Shown here: in pieces, positions 7,864-15,019 of the stretch
Position numbering within the stretch: position 1 is the first letter of the stretch
How the letters are laid out: every line of letters starts with the position of its first letter
Assembly: GCA_050331695.1 (NCBI GenBank)
Contig: JBHJGP010000040.1
Location: forward strand, 1-21,851
Direction of reading: 5' to 3'
From: JBHJGP01 sp050331695
GTDB lineage: Bacteria; Pseudomonadota; Alphaproteobacteria; Geminicoccales; Geminicoccaceae
Length of the DNA stretch: 21,851 bases
Notes under the pieces: generated by a model
Databases searched by the model: none
What the model was told of the DNA's origin: nothing
The model's input: the letters and a program-made list of their open reading frames with translations, nothing else
Position numbers and translations under genes: made by a program

Positions 7864-8730
7864 ATGGGGACGGTCGGCATCGTCGGCCTCGGCATCATGG
7901 GGTCGGCTTACGCGAAGAACCTGATGGCGGGCGGCGCGACCGTCGTCGGCGCTGATCCGTCGGAGGAAGCGCGCCGACGGCTCGCGGATGCCGGCGGCAC
8001 CGCACACGAAAGCGCGGGCGCGTGGGCCGCCGAGTGCGACCTTGTGATCCTCGCGCTGATCTCTCCCGTGGTCCTGCGCGAGGTAACGGCAACCCTGGCC
8101 GAGGTTCTGCGCCCCGGCCAGGTCGTGCTCGAGACCGGCACCTTCGCCCTCGCCGATAAAAACGCCGCGCAAGATAGACTGGCAGCGGCGGGCATCCGGC
8201 TCCTCGATTGCCCGGTCAGCGGCACGGGCGCGCAAGCCGCGGTCGGCGACATCGTCATGATGGCGTCGGGCGAAACGGAGGCCATCGCTCAGGCGAAGCC
8301 CCATATGGCGCTCTTCGCCAAGAAGGTGATCGAAGCGGGAGCGTTCGGCGCCGGCAGCCGCCTCAAATACGTCGCCAACCACGCGGTCGCGCTCCACAAC
8401 GCCGCCGCTGCCGAGACGCTCGCCTATGCCGACGCGCTGGGGCTGGATCGCAAGACCGTCTACGAGATGCTCTCCTCGGGCGCAGGGCAGTCGAAGATGT
8501 CGGACCTCCGCATGCCGCTCATGATCGAAGGGCGCTACGAGCCGCCGACGGCCAGCCTGAAGATGTTTGAGAAGGATCTTTCAGTCATCGGCGACGATAT
8601 TCGGCGACTGCAACTCGCGGTGCCGCTATTCGACGCGGTCGACCGGCTCTACAAGAGCGCCTCGTCCATGTTGCCCGAAACGCACGACACGGCCTCGGTG
8701 TTCGAAGTCTATCGCAAGCGCCGGACGTGA
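7864..8730 (+). CDS. NAD-binding beta-hydroxyacid dehydrogenase, 3-hydroxyisobutyrate dehydrogenase family
   Basis: Cytoplasmic oxidoreductase of 288 residues. The Rossmann loop is GIVGLGIMG at 5-13, the substrate-binding motif DCPVSGTGAQA starts at 115, and the catalytic lysine region GAGSRLKYVAN has K168 and N172. An aspartate at 31, after the second beta strand (GADPS), suggests NAD rather than NADP. It would oxidise a beta-hydroxy acid or reduce the matching semialdehyde. It starts three bases after the amidohydrolase stop and overlaps the TauE gene by four bases. A second, more divergent family member lies at 9457-10338 on the other strand. Confidence 0.88.
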   Translation: MGTVGIVGLGIMGSAYAKNLMAGGATVVGADPSEEARRRLADAGGTAHESAGAWAAECDLVILALISPVVLREVTATLAEVLRPGQVVLETGTFALADKNAAQDRLAAAGIRLLDCPVSGTGAQAAVGDIVMMASGETEAIAQAKPHMALFAKKVIEAGAFGAGSRLKYVANHAVALHNAAAAETLAYADALGLDRKTVYEMLSSGAGQSKMSDLRMPLMIEGRYEPPTASLKMFEKDLSVIGDDIRRLQLAVPLFDAVDRLYKSASSMLPETHDTASVFEVYRKRRT

Positions 8731-9473
8731 TCTCGGCGTTCCCGAATTTCCCGATCCTTGCCGGCATCCTGGCGATTTTTTTGCTGGCGGGGACGGTCAA
8801 AGGCTCGCTTGGGATCGGCTTTCCGGCCGTCGCCATGTCGATCCTGACGGTGATCATCGAGCCGGCGCTCGGCGTCACGCTCCTGGCGCTTCCGATCTTC
8901 ATCACCAACGCCATCCAGTTCCTGACGGTCCACGGATGGTTCGCGATCGTGCGCCGCTTTCTTGTCGCCGGCCTGTCGGTCGCCGTCACCATCTTCATCG
9001 TCGTTCAATTCGTCGACGAGGTTCCGTCGCGCTGGATCAACATCGCTGTTGGCGTCTCGCTCATCATCTTCTCGCTGGCGTCACTCCTTAAGATCGAGCT
9101 TCCGCTGGATGAGGGTGCGGGTTGGCAGGCCCTGGTCGGGGTCACGTCCGGCTTGATCGGCGGTGTCTCGGCGGTGAAGGCGCCGGTCATGATCTACACG
9201 GTCGGCCTCAAGCTGCCGCGGGAGGAGTTCATCTGCGTTGCCGGCTTCCTGTTCTTCATGGGCGGCTTGGGGCTGGTGGGAGGCGCGGTCTCGGGCGCGC
9301 TTCTGAACGGCGTTACGACGATCCTGTCTCTTGCCTGCTGTGCCGCGGCGCTCATGGGCTTCCGTGTCGGCGCGTGGGTACGCAAGAGGTTGTCGGACCA
9401 GATGTTCCGGTTGATCCTGCTTTGGATGATCCTGGCGCTCGGCGCCCGGCTGATCCTCACCAATCTCGTCTAA
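8727..9473 (+). CDS. Sulfite/anion exporter, TauE/SafE family membrane protein
   Basis: Polytopic inner-membrane protein of 248 residues with seven or eight hydrophobic segments. The N-terminal half contains GTVKGSLGIGFP and the second half GVTSGLIGGVSAVKAP, the two related repeats typical of the TauE/SafE family. The family exports sulfite, sulfoacetate or other organic anions, often in clusters that break down organosulfonates. The GTG start at 8727 overlaps the dehydrogenase stop (GTGA), so translation is probably coupled. Its end overlaps the convergent dehydrogenase gene by 17 bases. In this cluster it may remove sulfite or an acidic product, but the substrate cannot be told from the sequence. 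Confidence 0.85.
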   Translation: MISAFPNFPILAGILAIFLLAGTVKGSLGIGFPAVAMSILTVIIEPALGVTLLALPIFITNAIQFLTVHGWFAIVRRFLVAGLSVAVTIFIVVQFVDEVPSRWINIAVGVSLIIFSLASLLKIELPLDEGAGWQALVGVTSGLIGGVSAVKAPVMIYTVGLKLPREEFICVAGFLFFMGGLGLVGGAVSGALLNGVTTILSLACCAAALMGFRVGAWVRKRLSDQMFRLILLWMILALGARLILTNLV

Positions 9474-10338
9474 CGTTTCCCCAGGCCGCCGTCAGCGAGG
9501 CGTCGCGCCCGGCCCAGCCGTCCTTGAGCGCCCGCTCGGCCCGCGCCCGCGCCGCGCCGATTACCTCGGCGGGCAGGCCGTGGCGTTCGGCCAGCGCGAC
9601 CATTTCGGCCATGTCCTTCAGCGCCGTCTCGATCGCGAAATTCACGCCGCCCGGATCGCCATCGACCACCATGTCCCGGATCGGCGGCACCCGCTTCTTC
9701 GCCGCTCCGATCGCGCCCGAACTGTCGGCCAGAATATCGAGCGCGAGCGAGGCATCCACGCCTTCGGACAAAGCGAGGCCGAGGGCTTCGCCGAGCGCGC
9801 TCCAATAAACCATCAGCGGCAGGTTGATGGCGAGTTTCATCGCCGCGCCCGCGCCCACGGGGCCGGCATGCTCGAGCCGTCGCGTCAGCTTCTCCAGGAC
9901 TGGCCTAGCTGCCAAGAAAACCTCCGGCCTACCCCCTGCCAGTCCGAGAAGCGCCCCCTGCCGCGCCGGGCCCACGGTTCCGCCGACCGGACATTCAAGA
10001 AACGCCCCGCCGGCTTTGCCGACCGCAAGATCCAACGCGCGCGCCCGGGCGGGCCCCATGGTGCAGAACTCGACGACGGTCCGGCCCGAAAGGTCCGCCT
10101 TCAGAAGGCCCTCCGGCCCGTGGTAGACGGCATCCAAGGCGGCGTCGTCGGCAAGGACCGAAAAAATCAAGCTGGCCTCCGCGGCGACCCCGGTCACCGA
10201 CGCGGCCTCCCGGGCGTTGAGGCCGCCGGCCCGCCCCGGTGTCCGGTTCCATACGACGAGGTTCTCGCCCGTCTCGACAAGCCGCTCGGCGATGGCGCGC
10301 CCCATCTTGCCGAGGCCGATTACTCCTATGGGTGCCAT
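9457..10338 (-). CDS. NADP-type beta-hydroxyacid dehydrogenase (6-phosphogluconate dehydrogenase-like fold)
   Basis: Oxidoreductase of 293 residues with IGVIGLGKMG at 4-13, ECPVGGTVGPARQGA from 115, and the catalytic lysine in GAGAAMKLAINL (K168, N172). After the second strand it reads WNRTPGRA (N31-R32-T33); this arginine is typical of NADP-using glyoxylate/succinic-semialdehyde reductases, unlike the aspartate in the neighbour at 7864. The ATG at 10338 was chosen because the Rossmann strand begins directly after it and GGAGAG lies upstream; a start at 10380 adds 14 uncharacteristic residues. It is transcribed against the TauE operon, with the two 3' ends overlapping by 17 bases. Membership of the same pathway is likely but not proven. 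Confidence 0.87.
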   Translation of the reverse strand: MAPIGVIGLGKMGRAIAERLVETGENLVVWNRTPGRAGGLNAREAASVTGVAAEASLIFSVLADDAALDAVYHGPEGLLKADLSGRTVVEFCTMGPARARALDLAVGKAGGAFLECPVGGTVGPARQGALLGLAGGRPEVFLAARPVLEKLTRRLEHAGPVGAGAAMKLAINLPLMVYWSALGEALGLALSEGVDASLALDILADSSGAIGAAKKRVPPIRDMVVDGDPGGVNFAIETALKDMAEMVALAERHGLPAEVIGAARARAERALKDGWAGRDASLTAAWGNVRRDW

Positions 10339-10399
10339 GGCCCCGCTCTCCGATCTCAGGTCGCCAAATAGGACGCTCAACAGAATAGTTGCGATTGCG

Positions 10400-10414
10400 G
10401 TGAGATGGTCTCAC
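10400..10414. promoter_or_regulatory. Inverted repeat upstream of the NADP-type dehydrogenase
   Basis: GTGAGA and TCTCAC are perfect six-base arms around TGG, ending 62 bases before the dehydrogenase start at 10338. It could be an operator for that gene. It is also about 70 bases 3' of the tRNA gene, but no T-run follows on the minus strand, so terminator function is less likely. Confidence 0.3.
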
Positions 10415-10482
10415 GCGTGTTGGGATTCGTTACCCAGATCGGCGCTCTGGCTCTGGTACTGTTCGATAGCCCATTGGAAAAA

Positions 10483-10558
10483 TGGTGGAGCGGATCGGGA
10501 TCGAACCGACGACCCCCTGCTTGCAAAGCAGGTGCTCTCCCAGCTGAGCTACCGCCCC
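10483..10558 (-). tRNA. tRNA-Ala (anticodon TGC)
   Basis: A complete 76-base cloverleaf with encoded CCA. It begins GGGGCGGTAGCTCAGC and ends CCGCTCCACCA. The acceptor arms pair over seven positions with a G-U at the third pair, the G3:U70 identity mark of alanine tRNA. The anticodon stem closes over TTTGCAA with anticodon TGC (complement of 10523-10525), and the T arm contains GGTTCGATCC. A TTTTT run follows directly after CCA on the minus strand and may help end transcription. The gene stands alone between the catabolic region and rph-rdgB, outside an rRNA operon. Confidence 0.97.
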
Positions 10559-10619
10559 ACACGAGCCAAGCTATGTGGCAAGAACCAGAAGATCGCACAA
10601 GAAAGAGTTGTACGACGGC

Positions 10620-11249
10620 TCAATGAGGCTGCTCGAAACAGGCTTCGATCAGGGCGCGCACCGCCCGGCCCCGGTGGCTGATCCGGTGCTTGTCGGCCGG
10701 CTCCATCTCGGCGCAGGTGAGCGCCGAGCCGTCCGGCAGGAACATGGGATCATAGCCGAAGCCCCGATCACCCCGGGGCGGATCGATGAGCTGGCCGTCG
10801 AGGGTGCCGCGCACGCTCTCATGGTGCCCGTCGGGCCAGACGAGGACCAGCACGGCGACGAACGCGGCCCGGCGGTTTGCCTGATCGAAGGATCCGTAAC
10901 GGGCCGCCAGCTCGTCCAGGACCCGGGCCATGGCGACGGCGAAATCACGAGCCTCGCCGGCCCAGCGCGCGCTGTAGATGCCAGGATCGCCGTCAAGGCC
11001 ATGGCAGACCAAGCCGCTATCGTCACCCAGCGCCGGCAAACCGGTGGCGCGGACCGCGGCCTCGGCCTTGAGCAGCGCGTTCGCCTCGAAGCTGGCACCG
11101 GTCTCCTCCGGCTCCGGCAGATGATCGATGTCGACGAGGCTCACGCCGAGAGGGCCTAAAAGATCCCGGAATTCGGCCTTCTTGCCGGCATTATGGGTGG
11201 CCACGCCCAGCCGGTCGCCCGTGAACCGCCGGCGGGACGGCGCCGTCAT
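10620..11249 (-). CDS. rdgB: RdgB/HAM1 family non-canonical purine NTP pyrophosphatase
   Basis: House-cleaning enzyme of 209 residues that hydrolyses dITP, ITP and XTP to the monophosphates and pyrophosphate, keeping deaminated purines out of DNA and RNA. The family motifs are clear: THNAGKKAEF at 18-27 (usual T/S-x-N-x-x-K), FEANALLKA, GDDSGL at 75-80, IYSARWAG, FGYDPMF and SHRGRA. The ATG at 11249 overlaps the rph stop by four bases (ATGA), so the two are translated together. The rph-rdgB order is common in alphaproteobacteria. Confidence 0.96.
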   Translation of the reverse strand: MTAPSRRRFTGDRLGVATHNAGKKAEFRDLLGPLGVSLVDIDHLPEPEETGASFEANALLKAEAAVRATGLPALGDDSGLVCHGLDGDPGIYSARWAGEARDFAVAMARVLDELAARYGSFDQANRRAAFVAVLVLVWPDGHHESVRGTLDGQLIDPPRGDRGFGYDPMFLPDGSALTCAEMEPADKHRISHRGRAVRALIEACFEQPH

Positions 11250-11965
11250 CGGCCGAAAAGCGCGCGTCGCTGGTGGCCGATCAGGATACCGATGCCCTTT
11301 TGGGCCAGGGCCATCAGCTGATCGAACTGCTCCTGGGAAAAGGGCTCTTGTTCCGCCGTGCCCTGGATCTCGACGATGCGCCCGGACTGGGTCAGCACGA
11401 AATTGGCGTCGGCTTCCGCCTCACTGTCCTCGGCATAGTCGAGATCGAGCACGCATTGGCCCTGGTGAATACCGCAGGAGACGGCGGCGACCTGCTCGGT
11501 CAGCGGCAGGGCCTTTAGCTGGCGGCCGTCGACCAGCGTGCTCAGCGCCTGATGAAGGGCGACGTAGGCGCCTGTGATCGACGCGGTCCTGGTGCCGCCG
11601 TCCGCTTGCAGCACGTCGCAATCGATCGTGATCTGCCGCTCGCCCAAGGCTTCGAGATCGGTCACCGCCCGCAGCGCCCGGCCGATCAGGCGCTGGATCT
11701 CGACGGTCCGGCCGCTCTGCTTTCCGCGGGCGGCCTCCCGCTGGGTCCGGGTCGAGGTGGCGCGCGGCAGCATGCCGTATTCGGCCGTGACCCAGCCCTT
11801 GCCGGTGTTGCGCAAGAACGGCGGCACCCGTTCCTCGATCGAGGCGGCGCAGAGCACGTGAGTGTTGCCGAACCGGACCAGACACGAGCCCTCGGCATGG
11901 CGGACGGCACAAGGTTCGAGGACCACATCACGCAGGCCGTCCAAAGGCCGTCCTGAGGGGCGCAT
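11246..11965 (-). CDS. rph: Ribonuclease PH
   Basis: Phosphate-dependent 3'-5' exoribonuclease that trims tRNA 3' ends; 239 residues, close to the 238 of E. coli. Visible motifs include MRPSGRPLDGLRDV at the N-terminus, GWVTAEYGMLPRAT, RTQREAARGKQSGRT, IDCDVLQADGGTRTASITGA and the active-site DLDYAEDSEAEADANFV stretch. I placed the start at 11965, five bases after GGGAG; the preceding ATG at 11968 is only two bases from it. It leads a two-gene operon with rdgB and is divergent from the HerA-like gene. Confidence 0.96.
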   Translation of the reverse strand: MRPSGRPLDGLRDVVLEPCAVRHAEGSCLVRFGNTHVLCAASIEERVPPFLRNTGKGWVTAEYGMLPRATSTRTQREAARGKQSGRTVEIQRLIGRALRAVTDLEALGERQITIDCDVLQADGGTRTASITGAYVALHQALSTLVDGRQLKALPLTEQVAAVSCGIHQGQCVLDLDYAEDSEAEADANFVLTQSGRIVEIQGTAEQEPFSQEQFDQLMALAQKGIGILIGHQRRALFGR

Positions 11966-12031
11966 CATCACTCCCAAGAAAAAGACCGGCACCGATCCTC
12001 GAATATCTAGCAGACAGCGACGAGGGGCGTC

Positions 12032-12063
12032 GGGTCAAGGGTAACTTAACGGGTTTGGGTCAA
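12032..12063. repeat. Direct repeat GGGTCAA in the rph / HerA divergent promoter region
   Basis: GGGTCAA occurs at 12032-12038 and again at 12057-12063, 25 bases apart, in the interval between the rph and HerA-like starts. The spacing is close to two and a half helical turns. It could be a regulator site or chance; I see no further symmetry. Confidence 0.2.
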
Positions 12064-12091
12064 ACTGAGCGCCGGACAAAGAGGCGAGACG

Positions 12092-13900
12092 ATGACCGAG
12101 CAGGCCAATATCGAGCAGAAGCTGATCGAGCGGGAGATCCTCGCCAGTTTGGCGAAAGCGCCCAAAGCCAAGAACAGTGTCACCGTTCTAGATCCGAAGA
12201 ACGCCGAGACCCGTCAGCTGGTGGGCCTGGTCGCGTCGGTGGGCGGCGCCAAGGTCGAGGTCCGCATGCTCGATCCGTCAGAGGGTGGTGCCAGCGATCC
12301 TCCGGACATCGGCATGCTGGTCTGCATGCCATCCGGGCGCAACAACGGCCTGGTCTACGGTTCTGTCGTCAACATGAGGGGCGATCGCCGGGGCGGCTCC
12401 TCCCGGTTCATGCAAATAGCCCTGCTCGGCGAAGCGCTGGGCACGGTCGAGAAGGTCAAATTCGTGCGCGGCGTCTCGAACTTCCCGCCGCTCGAGGGCA
12501 AGGTCTTCGTCGCCGGCGAGGCCGATCTGGCGCTCGTATACGCTAAGCCGAACAAGGCGGCCGTCCGCGTCGGCGCGATGAAGCTGAACGCCGAGATCCC
12601 GGCCTACGTCACCACGGATGATTTGCTGGCCAAGCATTTCGCCATTCTCGGTACCACCGGCGCCGGCAAGTCCTGTACCGTAACCGTCCTGTTGAAAGCC
12701 GTGTTGGACGCCCACCGGTTCGGCCACACGATCCTGCTCGATCCGCACAATGAATATGGCCGGGCCTTCGGACGGGTGGCCGAACGAGTCGATCCGAGCT
12801 CCTTCGAACTGCCGCACTGGCTCTTGAACCTGGACGAGCTCGCCGAGGTGATGGTCTCGAAGGACAGCGAGTCGCGACGACACGCCGAGATCGCGATCCT
12901 TCGGGAAGCCCTGTTGGTCGCCAGACGGACCAGCCGCGACGGCGATGTGCCGCTCGAAGCGATCACGGTCGACACGCCCATTCCCTACCGTCTGAGCGCG
13001 CTTTCGAGCGCGATCAACGAGGCCATGGGTGCGCTCAATAAGCCTGAGAACAGCGCGCCCTATCTGCATCTGATCGCCCGGCTCGAACAGCTTCAATCGG
13101 ACCAGCGCTACCGGTTCATGTTCTCGGGGGTCGCCGTCCGTGACAATGTCGGGACCATTCTCAGCCGGCTGATGCGCATCCCGGTGGGCGACAAGCCGAT
13201 CACCATTTTCGACATTTCGGGCGTGCCATCGGAGATCGTCGACGTGGTTGTGTCGGTTCTCTTCCGGATCATTTTCGAGCTGTCGGTCTGGGCCCAGCGC
13301 CGGCGCCTGCCGCCCGTGCTGCTGGTCTGTGAGGAGGCCCATCGCTACATCCCGGCCGACGAGAATGTCGGTTTTCTGCCGACCAAACTGGCGATCGCCC
13401 GGATCGCCCGGGAGGGCCGCAAATATGGGGTGTCTTTATGCCTGGTGAGCCAGAGACCCTCGGAGCTTGCGGTCTCCAGTCTCGCCCAGTGCAACACCAT
13501 CATCGCGCTTCGCATGGGCAATGCCCGCGACCATGAGTTCGTGAAGGCGGTGTTGCCGGACGGTGCCGACTGGCTGGCCGCGGCCCTGCCGGCGCTAGGC
13601 ACCCAGGAAGCGATCATCGTCGGCGACGCGGTCAACGTGCCCATGCATTGCCGGATCGACGACCTGCCGCCCGGTCATCAACCGGCCAGCGCCAGCGCAC
13701 CGTTCGCCTGGGCCTGGGACGAGGACCGGTTCACCAAGGAGGAATTGGCCGACGCGATCCGCCGCTGGCGGACCCAGACCCGGACCTCCGACGAGATCGA
13801 CACCATCGCCGCGGTCGGCCAACACATCACCGCCCGCGATAATCCGGAGCCGCTGAGTATCCGCAAAAGGCCGCAACACTCGCCGGTCGATGACGATTAG
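12092..13900 (+). CDS. HerA-like ATPase / DUF87 domain protein (standalone)
   Basis: Large hexameric-type DNA translocase ATPase of 602 residues. An N-terminal beta-rich region (about 30-160) fits a HAS-barrel, followed by the HerA/FtsK-like RecA core: Walker A GTTGAGKS at 187-194, DPHNEYG at 217-223, Walker B VLLVCEEAHRY at 409-419, RIAREGRKYG with likely arginine fingers at 437-446, and SQRPSEL at 453-459. The middle part (about 240-370) is mostly helical. It has GAGG eight bases before the ATG. HerA normally works with the nuclease NurA in archaea, or with Sir2, DUF4297 or other effectors in bacterial defence; no such partner is adjacent here. A DNA-repair or processing role is likely, but the partner is unknown. 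Confidence 0.85.
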   Translation: MTEQANIEQKLIEREILASLAKAPKAKNSVTVLDPKNAETRQLVGLVASVGGAKVEVRMLDPSEGGASDPPDIGMLVCMPSGRNNGLVYGSVVNMRGDRRGGSSRFMQIALLGEALGTVEKVKFVRGVSNFPPLEGKVFVAGEADLALVYAKPNKAAVRVGAMKLNAEIPAYVTTDDLLAKHFAILGTTGAGKSCTVTVLLKAVLDAHRFGHTILLDPHNEYGRAFGRVAERVDPSSFELPHWLLNLDELAEVMVSKDSESRRHAEIAILREALLVARRTSRDGDVPLEAITVDTPIPYRLSALSSAINEAMGALNKPENSAPYLHLIARLEQLQSDQRYRFMFSGVAVRDNVGTILSRLMRIPVGDKPITIFDISGVPSEIVDVVVSVLFRIIFELSVWAQRRRLPPVLLVCEEAHRYIPADENVGFLPTKLAIARIAREGRKYGVSLCLVSQRPSELAVSSLAQCNTIIALRMGNARDHEFVKAVLPDGADWLAAALPALGTQEAIIVGDAVNVPMHCRIDDLPPGHQPASASAPFAWAWDEDRFTKEELADAIRRWRTQTRTSDEIDTIAAVGQHITARDNPEPLSIRKRPQHSPVDDD

Positions 13901-13975
13901 GCCCAGAGGGTCCCTTCGCCGCCGTGCCTTGACCGTGACAGGCTGCCCGGACCATCGGACGGCCGTCTCGGTTGC

Positions 13976-14572
13976 TCAGCCGACGAGCATCCATACAGCC
14001 ACGGTCGCGAGGATCAGACCGAAGACCAGGTTCAATCTCCGGGCATGGGTCTGATCGCGAAACGTCGCCGCGATGCGGTCGCCGACGATCGTCCAGGCCA
14101 GGAACGCGACCAGATTGTTGAGGGTGAACAGCGTTGAAATCCAGAGGACCGTTCCTGTGCGCCCGAGCGAGGTGCCGACCAGAAACTGGCTGAACATCAA
14201 GGTGATGATTAGATAGGCCTTGGGATTGAGGAGAAGGAGCAGGACGCCGCCCGTGAAACCGGCGGGGCGTGCTTCCTCGGATCCTTCCAGCGCTCCGGAC
14301 CGAACGAGTTTCCAGGCGAGATAGAGGACGTAAGCCGAGCCTGCAAACTTGATCGCCACGAACAGCGCCGGTGCGCGGTCCATGGCGGCTGTGAAGCCGA
14401 AGCCGATGGCGGTGGTCACCAGCCAGGTCGCGACGTGGTATCCCGTATTCGCCGGTATCGTCGCCCGCACGCCGAAGCGAGCGCCATTCGCGGCAAAAAA
14501 CATGTTGCCGGGACCCGGGCTGTAGGCCAACGGAAACAAAAAAACGATCAACGCCACGGACAATTCGATCAA
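13976..14572 (-). CDS. LysE/RhtB-family amino acid exporter
   Basis: Inner-membrane exporter of 198 residues with about six hydrophobic segments. The family signature SPGPGNMFF is at about 18-26, and the middle LLNPKAYL motif before a further membrane segment is also typical. The family exports homoserine, threonine, lysine and other amino acids. The start is a TTG at 14572 supported by GGGGAG seven bases upstream; no ATG fits better. It converges on the HerA-like gene, leaving 75 bases in which I see no clear terminator. The substrate is unknown. Confidence 0.86.
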   Translation of the reverse strand: MIELSVALIVFLFPLAYSPGPGNMFFAANGARFGVRATIPANTGYHVATWLVTTAIGFGFTAAMDRAPALFVAIKFAGSAYVLYLAWKLVRSGALEGSEEARPAGFTGGVLLLLLNPKAYLIITLMFSQFLVGTSLGRTGTVLWISTLFTLNNLVAFLAWTIVGDRIAATFRDQTHARRLNLVFGLILATVAVWMLVG

Positions 14573-15019
14573 TACCGATCTCCCCGGACCAGGGGATCGG
14601 AATGACGATCGGTGTCAGACGGCGCTTCTCGTTTCTTGCGCTCGTTTGCGGCGATTCCTCGGGGGTTGCGCTCCGAATTTGTTTGTTATCAGCGAGATCC
14701 GCGCCGATCGCTTCATCTCGTCGCCATCAGCCGACAAAAATCACCGCGGTGGGTTCTAGCTTCTGAATCATTTCTTCGTTGACGCGCGTTTTCCCGCTCC
14801 TAACCGCGGCAAGATCGGCAAGGCCTGCTGGCTCGTCGCTAGCTCTTGACGCGTGTCGGCCCGATCGATGGCAAAGCACCTCGCGGAACGATCTCTGACC
14901 TCTCAGCATCCGCGACAGGCCGCGCTCCTTGCCCGACGACGAAGATCGGGAAGAAACGCTCCCGGAAACTGGGCACTCAAGCATCGGGCTGCAAACTACT
15001 TGGATGCTCAATCAATGGA
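14573..15019. other. Gap of about 450 bp without a convincing gene
   Basis: The part next to 14573 should carry the promoter of the LysE-family gene on the minus strand. A minus-strand open frame at 14727-15011 (94 codons) has a tail, SGKTRVNEEMIQKLE followed by VIFVG, that recalls the end of an XRE-type helix-turn-helix repressor. Its first half is unlike any protein I know and is serine/arginine rich. I read it as a possible decayed regulator or chance frame and do not call it a gene. Confidence 0.4.

Noticed and set aside
12092..13900. HerA-like gene as part of an anti-phage system.
   Set aside because: No Sir2, DUF4297, NurA or other effector gene is adjacent; the neighbours are housekeeping genes.
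13901..13975. Bidirectional terminator between the HerA-like and LysE-family genes.
   Set aside because: Only a short palindrome GACGGCCGTC without a loop or T-run is present, too weak to call.
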